Shown here piece after piece: positions 47,130 to 58,200 of a stretch of DNA of 64,000 nucleotides (positions are counted from its first letter, which is position 1; each line of letters opens with the position of its first letter). The notes under the pieces were generated by a model, which was not told the origin of the DNA, searched no databases, and saw nothing but the letters and a program-made list of their open reading frames with translations. The position numbers and the translations under genes were made by a program. The DNA is taken from assembly GCF_032854445.1 (NCBI RefSeq), contig NC_088302.1:35406191-35470190 (forward strand), given 5' to 3'. This DNA is from Liolophura sinensis. Its lineage: Eukaryota > Mollusca > Polyplacophora > Chitonida > Chitonidae.

Positions 47130-48694
47130 TCAAGTTGCATGCTTGTTTTTGGGCGTGGAGAGTAATTTGTTTTACACTTGCTGCACCAACAAGCAGTTAG
47201 AGCAAACCCCATGCAATAACACAGCCTACACTGGTGTCTCTGAGAATAAATAGATTGCTTTAATTTCCTAATATCCACCTCTGAAATATACCGTCGTGTG
47301 ATCATATACTATAAGAGATAAAGTAAAATTCATTTATTAAGATTATATTATATTAAAACGTGCGAACGATTTCAAATATGGCAATGTCAGAAACAGCAGT
47401 TCAGGTAACTGGTGTCACCCTCCTTCAAAACATGTTGAACTCCGCTCAGTACCCAGCATACCACTGCTTTTTGAATAATTATGACGTCACCCGAGGCAAT
47501 TGCTTCTTGCGGTAGAAACCGAGCTTATGAACTTTAACATTATGAATTAGAAAAAGTGTTCTTACTTCATTTTCCTAGCAAGAATGTGAACTTCAAACTT
47601 ATCCATGTGTAGAGCTTGTGTTGCTACGTGTCACTGATTAAAGGTAGTTTTGGTAGCCAGTATGACTGATTTTACAGACAGATGAATATAGGCGACTCTC
47701 AAAAAGAAATAGACTATAACTAGACATAATGGGGAAAAAACATTCATTATAAACAATATACTGTAAATAAATTACAGAATAATTATGTGCATAAATTAAT
47801 AATTAAGAGATTTGAATACACCAGCCAAATTAATTGTGTGCTAAATTGAAAAAAAATTATTTTAACATTTTTGCTGTATCGACATATGCAGATTTGGGAG
47901 TAACTCGGTCCAATATAGAGCCCTTCAAATACCGCTATTAGCAGTTGAAAGTTCATCAGGTATCTATTTTGAGTTGCGATTCTCACCGAAATAAGAAGAC
48001 TTCTGCCGAGGTACTGTATAACTGCTTCTGGTCGACGTGAGCTCTAAATACATCATTTCCTGACAATAGACGGCAACATCTCCAGTATATGTCCCTTATT
48101 TCATGTGACAAATTCAGCCCTCTTCATTCACATGTACAAATTCTAATGGTAGAGACCTCATATGTTCGTGTTCTATACTCTCACTAAATATATGTAAACG
48201 TTGTATACACTGACATTGTCACTGAAATAGTGGGGTGCGTCAGTGTGCGTATATGACGGGGCTTTTCACAAACACGCAAGGGTAAGCAGTTCTATTATCA
48301 CTGCCACAGCTTTTCCTATTTAGGGGAATTTAGTGAGGGGGCAAGAGAAGACGGTAAGACGGCAAAGCAAGAGCAGATGAAATGCCATGATCTGCGCGTA
48401 GACGGTAGGTCCTGAATACAGTGTGTGACTTTGAGTCATCGCGGGAAAACGAAACTACAGTGGGTTATATCTACCAGGAAGTTATCCCTCGTGACAAGTG
48501 TGTGGTTATTCAAACACAACCTATACTTAGGCATATGATCTGTTCGCATTACAATAAACAGTCCAGTCTTGTGCTGGGCGCCTAGAGATGAACATTTAAC
48601 TGGCAGTCAGTCCAGGTTATCTCTGAAAGCTCCTTGCTAAATACAACGGTGGCACAGTTTATTTTAAAGTCGGGCACTAACATTATACGAGACA
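47130..48694. other. Intergenic DNA upstream of MPEG1
   Basis: Must hold the promoter and 5' UTR of the MPEG1 gene. I see no convincing TATA box near the start codon, and I cannot place the transcription start. Confidence 0.4.
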
Positions 48695-51031
48695 ATGGGG
48701 CAAGTATCTCACAACATATTGTGGATGGCTCTTCCCCTAACACTGCTAACAGTTACATTTACAGTGATTGAGGTCTACGCCACAGACGCCGCTCCGTCAC
48801 TCGTCCCCGTGTATGATCAGAACGATCCACGTCGATGCCTGTCCGCTTCACAAACGTCAGGTACCGCTGCCCCTCTCACCCGCTTCGAAGTGCTCCCCGG
48901 AGTCGGCTTCGACAACTTGAGAAACCTGGATGCTGGACAGGTAGTCACCTGGACATTTGACCAGTGTAAGACGACGGAGGACGGTCGTTACCTGATCCCG
49001 GACTCTGTATTCGTGGTGCCGATCAAGTCCAGCGAGCTAGACGTCTTTGCCGAGATGTTCGAACACTGGTCATCTTATTCCAGCGCCACCTCCAGGAGCA
49101 TCAACGCCGACGTCGGTGTCGGTTTCTCTCACGTCAGCATCAGTGGCAAATTTTCCTCAGAGTTCGAATCGGTGAAGAAACATCAGGTTCAGGACAAGGC
49201 CACGACGACCCGGGTTCAAATACGCCATACGTTATACACGGCCAAGCTCCAGCCTGACGCCCCGCTCCACCCGGCCTTCAAGGGCAGGTTGATGAACATC
49301 GCTGCGCAAATCCAAAACAACAACACGGCAGTCGCCGGATACCTGAGTCAGCTCCTGGTGCGGGATTACGGGACCCACGTGGTCACCAGTGCAGACGCTG
49401 GAGCGGCGCTCGTCAAGGAGGACCAAGTGAAAAATTCCTTCACCAGTAACTACGAGAACTCCAAGAGTTCCATCTCCGCTTCGGCCAGTGCGTCGTTTTT
49501 CTCAGTTCTGAAGTTCGACGCCGGGTATTCTCAGCAAACCAGCAAAACCTTTCAAGACCAGTATATGGGCAACATGACACACTCGACTGTGAGAACCAAT
49601 GGCGGTCCAGCCATACGCGCCAATTTCACCATCCAGTTCTGGGAGGACGGCTTGCAAAACGAGCTCGTGGCCGTGGACCGATCTGGTGATCCTCTACACT
49701 TCGTGATCACACCTTCAACGCTGCCGGAACTCCCGGAACCCACCATTAAAGATCTGTCCGAACTCGTCCGGTCTTCCATCGACCTCTACTACAAGTTCAA
49801 CACGTATGCTGGCTGCACGAAGCAAGACTCCCCCAACTTCAGTTTTCAAGCAAACATTGACGACGGCTCCTGTAAACAAACTCTGACAAATTTCACTTTT
49901 GGAGGCGTGTACCAAACGTGCTCTCAGAGTTCATTCGGCGCAGGAAACCTGTGCACGAATCTTGCCCAGAAAAACCCACTTACTGGACGTAACAGCTGTC
50001 CTGATGAATACCAGAGTGTTCTTCTCCACCAAGGATACGCCACAAAGTCGGACACACGAAGAGAATGCGACAGAAAGTGCCATCGGTGCTGGTTGTTCGC
50101 GAAATGTTGCCATGATGAATGTGGAGACAAGCGCTACTCGAGTATGGCCAGATATGAAGCTTACTGGTGCGCCGCGAAGGGAGAAGTCAGCCAAAATTCG
50201 GGCTACTTGTTTGGAGGGCTGTTCACATCTCGAACGAACAACCCAATGACAGGAGGAAGGTCATGCCCTGTTGCCTTCTATCCACTTAGGGTCGGGACAG
50301 ACCTTGACGTGTGCGTAAGTGACGACTATGAACTCGGAAGTAAGTATGCCTTGCCGTTTGCTGGTTTCTTCAGTTGTGCGTCAGGAAACCCCCTGACGGT
50401 TCTTCCGAATTCTGGGACCCCCAGCCATCTCCTCCGTCAAGGCGAATCCAAACCACTACGAATGTTCATGGAAAGCTCCGGACCACAAAAATGGCCTCAT
50501 CGCTGTCCAGATGGCTACAGCCAACATTTGGCCGCATTGGACCAGTCGTGTGAAATTAACTTCTGCATCAAAATGGGAGCTCTGGATGACAAAACGTTAC
50601 CAAGCATCCGCCGACCCCCATTTATACCTCAGCCTAGCGACAACCCCAACACTACCACCACAATCATCGTTTATGGTGTTGCTGGAAGAGTCTGGATCAA
50701 AAACGAAACTCGAGGCGATTGGGTTCGCCTTGACAACAAGTCTGATAAAACTTTAGCGCAGTGGGCTAAGCAGCATCTAAAGAAAATGGGGGAGGGAAGC
50801 AACGGTGATGACCAGACAGAGGTTTCCGCTGGGGTAGGGGCTGGTATTGGTATAGCTGCCACGGTCCTGTGCGGTCTTATCGTTGTAGTGATCGTGGTTC
50901 GCATCCGAGGCCGGCGAAACAGAATCGAAGAGCGAGAGATACCCATCAACTCGCAGACGGAAAAGTACGGAACTGTGGATGAAGTCAATTCTGATACATA
51001 TGTGAATGAAACCAGACTTCTCATTCAGTAA
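48695..51031 (+). CDS. MPEG1: Macrophage-expressed gene 1 protein (perforin-2), intronless
   Basis: A single 778-codon exon. Residues 1 to about 30 are a signal peptide (LLTVTFTVIEVYA, then TDAAPS). A MACPF domain follows, with the family signature YLSQLLVRDYGTHVV (YGTH at 225-228) and a DAGAA segment after it. Residues from about 370 on are a cysteine-rich second domain. A hydrophobic anchor at about 712-736 (AATVLCGLIVVVIVV) precedes a basic stop-transfer RIRGRRN and a 35-residue cytosolic tail with a TEKYGTVDE tyrosine motif. Perforin-2 proteins are type I membrane proteins of endosomes and phagosomes that assemble pores against engulfed bacteria; the C-terminal anchor places this one in that class rather than secreted perforin-1. 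The length agrees with MPEG1. The frame is intact and its third positions are richer in G/C than the flanks. ATG at 48,695 was chosen because it directly precedes the signal peptide. Confidence 0.95.
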   Translation: MGQVSHNILWMALPLTLLTVTFTVIEVYATDAAPSLVPVYDQNDPRRCLSASQTSGTAAPLTRFEVLPGVGFDNLRNLDAGQVVTWTFDQCKTTEDGRYLIPDSVFVVPIKSSELDVFAEMFEHWSSYSSATSRSINADVGVGFSHVSISGKFSSEFESVKKHQVQDKATTTRVQIRHTLYTAKLQPDAPLHPAFKGRLMNIAAQIQNNNTAVAGYLSQLLVRDYGTHVVTSADAGAALVKEDQVKNSFTSNYENSKSSISASASASFFSVLKFDAGYSQQTSKTFQDQYMGNMTHSTVRTNGGPAIRANFTIQFWEDGLQNELVAVDRSGDPLHFVITPSTLPELPEPTIKDLSELVRSSIDLYYKFNTYAGCTKQDSPNFSFQANIDDGSCKQTLTNFTFGGVYQTCSQSSFGAGNLCTNLAQKNPLTGRNSCPDEYQSVLLHQGYATKSDTRRECDRKCHRCWLFAKCCHDECGDKRYSSMARYEAYWCAAKGEVSQNSGYLFGGLFTSRTNNPMTGGRSCPVAFYPLRVGTDLDVCVSDDYELGSKYALPFAGFFSCASGNPLTVLPNSGTPSHLLRQGESKPLRMFMESSGPQKWPHRCPDGYSQHLAALDQSCEINFCIKMGALDDKTLPSIRRPPFIPQPSDNPNTTTTIIVYGVAGRVWIKNETRGDWVRLDNKSDKTLAQWAKQHLKKMGEGSNGDDQTEVSAGVGAGIGIAATVLCGLIVVVIVVRIRGRRNRIEEREIPINSQTEKYGTVDEVNSDTYVNETRLLIQ

Positions 51032-51205
51032 ATAAGCCAACTGGCGTCTACAGCAATCAGTCAAACCATGTGTGAAAGGAGGAGGTGATCATGTGACAGT
51101 TTTTTTTGGTATGCGTGTTTTTTGTCAGGGTACTCTGTTTTGTTTTATCAAAGTTCACTTGTTCTGTAAATAATATGTACTTGTCCTGATCTTCTTTATT
51201 TTTGA

Positions 51206-51245
51206 AATAAAAAAATTAGTTTTATTTCGGTAAATTCATAATAAA
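51206..51245 (+). terminator. Candidate polyadenylation signals of MPEG1
   Basis: AATAAA occurs at 51,206-51,211 and at 51,240-51,245, 175 to 210 bp after the stop, a normal distance for a short 3' UTR. Confidence 0.6.
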
Positions 51246-51494
51246 ATTAGACTTTATTTGCTTTGGGCATGTCTAGTAAGACACATGTAAGACACATGAG
51301 TTTTCGGCCGAACAGAGATTTTACAGGAAGAGAAATTAGCCCTTGACTAAGACTGTCGTCTGTTCAAAACCCGTGACCGTTGGATTAGAGTTTTGGGATC
51401 ATGGAACATGGTGTTCTGCTACCTGACGAAGTGCCGTGGTTTCTCCGTGCTCTACCAGAACTCTACGATCCATGAACTTGATTCCTGACGTGTG

Positions 51495-51790
51495 GACAAG
51501 GTATTCTTGAATAAGGTGTAATGCACCGATTAGTGCCAAGAAAAAAACACACACACAGATAAAGTGTGATAACAACATGTCATTTATACGTGTTGATAAC
51601 AACTCAATGGCTCGTTTATCTTACGCTGTAGCAGAATAGCTCTTCACCATCAAATCCAGCCAGTTCCAATCTAACTACAGCTGGCTAGGTTGCGGATTCA
51701 AGTCCGAAGAAATGCGTTTACTCTGAGTTCAAGTCCAGCTTATTTTGGCTTCCTCGCCAGTCGTAAATGGGAAAGTCTGCGACCGTAAAA
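51495..51790 (+). mobile_element. Two diverged SINE fragments between MPEG1 and nocturnin
   Basis: A tail-like TATTCTTGAATAAGGTGTAA lies near 51,505. A B-box-like GAGTTCAAGTCCAGC with TGGCTTCCTCGCCAGTCGTA lies at about 51,725-51,785. The rest of 51.25-52.27 kb shows no gene. Confidence 0.55.
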
Positions 51791-52267
51791 CACTCCTCAA
51801 GTCAAGCCCAATTTGAAAATTACCTGATGACAGGTGATGTCCTTTTTGGGCTTTGTCCGCTTTCCGTCACATATAGTTTCAATTGTTATCATCTAGATGA
51901 TACAATACAGAGGGCATTTATAAGCTATACGAACTGAATGACGACGAAATGGGTCAAAAAAGTTTGATAATTTATTCTCAGAAACACCATTAATAATATT
52001 ATATTATTATGACTTTAAGACGAATGAATAATTATGGAAATGTCTGCCTAGAGGAATGACAGAGAATTATAAAAACAATGCTCTCAGAAACTCATGCTAT
52101 TGTTATACAACAGTGGCTGTTGATTTTTTCTTATTTCTCCGAGATAATTTATTCTTTGAAACACCACTGGGAAGGGAAAATATTTGTGATTTTGTTAGAA
52201 ATATCAATTTCTAACCGAATTTTGGCTGTTGATTTTTGTTATATTATTTCCCAAAATGTCCCACCCA

Positions 52268-55200
52268 TCAGTTCTTTAGTATTAAGTCACACACAAGGGA
52301 GAGGTGATCAGAAGGATAAGCCAGGCTTGGCAGTCTACCAGACCCTATATCCTGCTCACGTGGAAGTCCAAGGAGGCCAAGAGCAGAAAACTGACCTTCA
52401 CTTAACCAAATGTAGTCAATAGTGGAGCAGCTTTCTGTTGTGGCTATTCTTCTGCCTTGCACAGTCTCCTTGACCTCTTGTCTCTGTTGCTCCTCACTCT
52501 TGACCTCTGCTTTCCTTTGCTCCTCCCTCTTGACCTCTGCTTTCCTTTGCTCCTCCCTCTTGATCTCTGCTTTCCTTTGCTCCTCCCTCTTGATCTCTGC
52601 TTTCCTTTGTTCCTCCCCCTTGGCCTCTGCTTTCCTTTGCTCCTCCCTCTTGACCTCTGCTGTTTCTTGCTTCTCTCCTATGACCTTTGTCATGTGTTGC
52701 TCCTCCACAATAACCTTTGCCTGCCCATTCACCATACCTCTGACCTTCCAGGTTGTGTATGGAGGTTCCTGGTGACCCTGTGTTAGCAGTCTATACACAG
52801 AGGTTAAGTTGAGCTTACTGTTCTGCATAACCTCGTAGAAAGGTTCTGTCGGCTGTCCATTAAAATCACCACAAATAATAACTGGTTCTTCTCCCACCCT
52901 CTGCCACACCCAATCAGTCAAGTATTCAGCCTGCTTTCGTCTCAAGTCCTCATAGCCTGACTTAGCCTTCAGGTGTGTGACCACCACATGGAATGCTCGG
53001 GGTTGACTGACACACTTCTGACTGAAGGTTGCCAGAAGCCCTACCTGATTACATAAGGTCCGGCCAGGTGGGACATAAATCTTAATGTCATCATGACTGA
53101 GGAGTGTCAGTCGGTCTTTGAGGTAAAAAATGGCGCAACCATCTGGTCCAGAGTTATCCTGGACATCAAGACAAGGTGACCAGAGTTTTGAGAAGAACAG
53201 GCCTTCATATCCAACCTGTGACAATTCAGCATTAAAATGAGTCATCATGTCAACCTCCTCCAAACATACAATACCAGGAGTGCGAGTCAAAATCTCCTCT
53301 ATCAGGCGCACTCTCCTCACCTCCCATTGGAGGGCTTTCCCAGGACACAGCACAAAGTTATCTTCTCCCTTGCTTAGAGCTGAAACGTAAAAAAAAATTG
53401 TCAAAAACACCAAAAATCTTAAAAAATACCATACTGGGATAGGTCAGTCAGTCAATTATTGACCCATTGTTTAACTGAATAGATCTGATCTGACTCAGTG
53501 GAACCTGAATGTTGAAGGACTGTATCTGGTGCGGATGTTGGTGATTCTACTTCTGACTGATGGATTCATTTTACTGAATTGACTTGTCCTTGGTCAAGAA
53601 TAGTTCGCTCATACAACGGCAATCAGGTTTTTAGGTGGAGAAAATTGGATGTCCGGAGAAAAACACCAACATTTGTCAGTCACCTAACATACCTCCCTGA
53701 CTTAAAGTTGCAACTGAAGCAGTGAGAGCTGGATTTGAACTTGCAACCACATTAGTGAAGGGCTTGAAGGTTGCAGAATGAGTGCTTATCTCTGTGCGAG
53801 CTGGAAAGATTACTGCTGAATGACACTGGGATTACCACTTGGTTGATTGGTTACTGCTAAATGAGTGTAAGACTTACCACTGTGCAAGTTGATTAGCTTA
53901 CTGCTAAATGAGTGTAGATATACCACTGTGCGAGTTGGTGAGCTTAATGCTGAATGAGTGTGAGATTGCCACTGTGCAAGTTGATTAGCTTACTGCTAAA
54001 TGAGTGTAGGTATACCACTGTGCGAGTTGGTGAGCTTAATGCTGAATGAGTGTGAGATTGCCACTGTGCAAGTTGATTAGCTTACTGCTGAATGAGTGTA
54101 GGATTACCACTGTGCGCGTTGGTGAGCTTAATGCTGAATGAGCGTAGGATTACCACTGTGCAAGTTGATAAGCTTACTGCTGAATGAGTGTGGGATTACC
54201 ACTGTGCAAGTTGGTTAGATTACTGCTGAATGAGTGTGGGATTACCACTGTGCAAGTTGGTTAGATTACTGCTGAATGAGCGTAAGATTACCACTGTGCA
54301 AGTTGGTTAGCTTACTGCTGAATGAGTATAGGGTACCACTGTGTAAGTTGGTGAGCTTAATGCTGAATGAATGTAGGATTACCACTGTGCAATTTGGTTA
54401 GCTTACTGCTGAATGAGTGTGGGATTACCACTGTGCGAATTGGTTGGCTTAATGCTGAATGAGCGTTGAATTACCACTGTGCGAGTTGGTTAGCTTACTG
54501 CTGAATGAGTATAGGGTACCACTGTGCAAGTTAGTGAGCTTAATGCTGAATGAATGTAGGATTACCACTGTGCAATTTGGTTAGCTTACTGCTGAATGAG
54601 TGTGGGATTACCACTGTGCAAGTTGATTAGCTTACTGCTAAATGAGTGTAGATATACCACTGTGCGAGTTGGTGAGCTTAGTGCTGAATGAATGTAGGAT
54701 TACCGCTGTGCGAGTTGGTTAGAATACTGCTGAATGCGTGTGGGATTACCACTGTGCGAATTGGTTGGCTTAATGCTGAATGAGCGTATGATTACCACTG
54801 TGCGAATTGGTTAGCTTAATGCTGAATGAATGTAGGATTACCACTGTGCGAGTTGGTTAGAATACTGCTGAATGAGTGTGGGATTACCACTAGGTAGATT
54901 TGTCAGCATACTGCTTAATGAATGTAGGAATACCACTTTGTTGAGTTGGTTAGCTCAATGCTGAATGAGTGTAGGATTAACACTGTATGAATTGGTTAGC
55001 TTAATGTTGAATGAGTGTGGGATTACCACTGGGTGAGCTGGTCAGCCTAATGCTGAAAAAGTGGAGGGTTACCACTGGGTGAGTTAGTTACCTTACTGTT
55101 GAATGAGTGTGGGCTTATCACTGGGTGGGTTGGTTACCCTACTGTTGAATAAGAGTGGAATTACCACTGGGTGAGTTGGTTAGCAAGCTTACAGCTGGAT

Positions 55201-58200
55201 GAGTGTGGGCTTACCACTGGGTGAGTTGGTTAGCTTAATGCTGAAAAAGTGTGGGCTTACCACTGGATGAGTTGGTCAGTTTAATGCTGAAAAAGTGTGG
55301 AGTTACCACTGGGTGAGTTGGTTAGCTTACTGCTGAATGAGTGTGGGATTACCAATGTGCAAATTTGTTAGCTTAATGCTGGAGATTGTGGGATTTCCAA
55401 TGGGTAATTGTAATTCTTTGTTTGTTTATCAAGTATTTCCCACAGCTCGATAGCCACGAGGGGATCTCAATAAAACAATAAAAAATCAACAATCAAAACA
55501 ATAAAATCAACGTATATACATAAAATAACATAGACAACAAAGAGAACAAATGACATGTACATGTACAGAATAAAGTGATTGGAACAAAGAAAGATCAAAA
55601 TCAAATCATATTACTGCTGGACTTGGATGGTGAATCTATTGGACATGATTATAAGTATGTACAGATTTTAAGATCAATTGATTATTATTAACGATTAGTT
55701 CAGGTGAACCAAATAAGAGTATAGTACAAATGTGTTTAGAACAACTGGTCAAAAATACAGAAGGGTCAACCCCAGGAGATATAATTCTAAAGATGCTTTT
55801 TAGCATATGCTTTCTATGAGTGGCATAGGCAGGGCAGTCAAGGAAATAATTAGATGCATTTTCACATTTATGTTTACATTTACTACATGGCTGATCGTCA
55901 ATAATGTTATATTTAAAGAGGTCACCATGAAGAGCGCTCAGTCCCATTCTAATTCTACAGAGCACAATAGAGGGAAAGGTGTCGAATGAATTATACACAG
56001 ATGTTAGATCACGGTTAATACTGTCTTAAGAGTACAAAAAGTTCTTAACTGTTTCCAATGAAGAGTTTTGGACATGAACAGGTACTGAATTCCATTCTTT
56101 GGTAGTCTCAGGAAAGAAGGAAGAAGAGAAAATCTGAAATCGGCATTTAAATAATCGAAAGATATGTCTATATTCAAAGATTGTAGGCATCTGTTTCACT
56201 GTTATACCTTTGAATTAGTAAGGTCTTTAGGTATGGAGGTGAGAGCCCATTGATGATTTTATGAAAAAACAGAATGCGCTTGGATCTACGCTGACTGTAT
56301 AAGGGTTCCCATTTTAGTTCATTTAAAAGAGATTTATATGAAGTTGGACGTAAGCCCCCTGCCAATACCAATGCTGCTCGGCGTTGGACATTTTCCAATG
56401 AGTTGGATACTGAATCGCTGCAGTCTCCATATTCAATAGAAGATCATACTCAATTTCATATTACTTTTCTTAACTATAGCCCTTACATACTCATTCCATT
56501 TACCATTGTGTTGCAGAATAATTCCGAGATGTTTATCGGACGGAATGCTCTTCACAGCTACGCAATCTAAATGCAATCTCGGATGTGAGGGATTATTTTT
56601 CAATGATATTAAGAGATCAACAGTTTCGGTAGCATTAAATGACACAAGCCATTGACTAGCCCAGATGGACAGACGTTCAAGATCACGATAAAGTTTAGCC
56701 TAAGATATTGCTAAATTTGCATCTGCAAATATGTTAATATCACATTCAATATTCATACTTATATCATTGACAAATTAAGAAGAGAAATAGGACCCAATAC
56801 AGAGCCTTGCGGGACACCAGCATATATTGGATAAGTTTTGGACTCTGTGCCGTTAAGGCAAACCTTAATTTGTCTGTCACACAAATAATCTTTTAACCAC
56901 ACAAGCAGAGGATCTTCAATACCCAACAGCTCTAACTTAAGAGACCATCTTGCCAGGCTTTATCAAATGTCTTACTGACATCTAAAAATAGTAAACAGGT
57001 GTCATTTCCGCTGTCAAGACTTTTGTATATGTCATAAACAATTTTTGTAAGCTGGCATAGAGTTGAATCCCCACGTTTAATTCCAGAGTTCTGTGGTATA
57101 AGAAGATTATTTGACATACAATACTCATACAGATGTTTTTACATGACCTTCTCCAAGGCCTTAGAAAGAGAGGGTTGAAGGGACACTGATCGATAATCAG
57201 AAACGTCATGTCTATCTCCTTTTTTAAACACAGGGCAGACTTGAGAGTGCTGCTGGAAAGACAGCTGTCCATAAGGAATAATTAAAAAGATTTGTCAGGG
57301 AAGCTGCAATACAATCAGCAGAATTTTTAAGCATGAAGTTGTTTATACCATCGGTATCTGAGGCTTTCCGTGTATTCAGAGTCTCAAGGAAATGTTTAAT
57401 CTGATTTTCACAGGTTTGTATACAACTGAGACGTGATTTTGTAACATACGTGAAAGGTGGTAAGAGGGGTGTGGTGAGGGGCTGACCGAGATGCCAAAAA
57501 TGTAAAGAATTCATTTGTCTTTTCAACGTCATTTGACACGTTTTTGCCATTGACAGCAAGAGGAGGAATAGGCGATTTTGCTTTCGATCCTAGTAGAGAT
57601 TTCATTATCGACCAGTATGTTTTTGTATCCAGCTAAGGGTTGGAGAGTTTACCTTTTAAATTTGTGGAGTAATTTGTGGAGTATTGCCTGACGTTTAGCA
57701 TTATTGGCCTCCCTTCTAGATATATAATATCGAAACTTATCCCCATTGGACTTCGTCCTCTTTTTTTTTGTATTTTTTGAAACGACTCCTCACTCTTATC
57801 TTGTATCCAACATCGTTGGTCATCCAAGGCTTGTCACGTGGTCTAATAATGACTTTCTTATTCAGAATACATTCATTGCAACATGACAAAAACAAACTGT
57901 TCCAGACAAATAATTTGTCATTAACATGAGAGAAAGTATTACCAATGGCATCAAATGATGTAACAGAGGGAAGGTTGTGCAGACCATACCAATCGGCACA
58001 TTTGAAGTCCCACACATGTCTTACAAAAGCCTTCGGTTTTTCGTTACATAAGATGTTTACAGTACAATAAATACTACAATGGTCAAGATTAGCCATTGGT
58101 GAGGCAACTCCATAGTCAATTACATAACCAATACAATCCTTCCTAATTAAGTCCAATACTTAAGCAGCATCATCAGTATATCCAGTGGGTTCATTAATTA

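Noticed and set aside
52422..52786. Plus-strand frames rich in Cys/Leu/Ser
   Set aside because: Shadows of the 30-bp coding repeat of nocturnin on the other strand.
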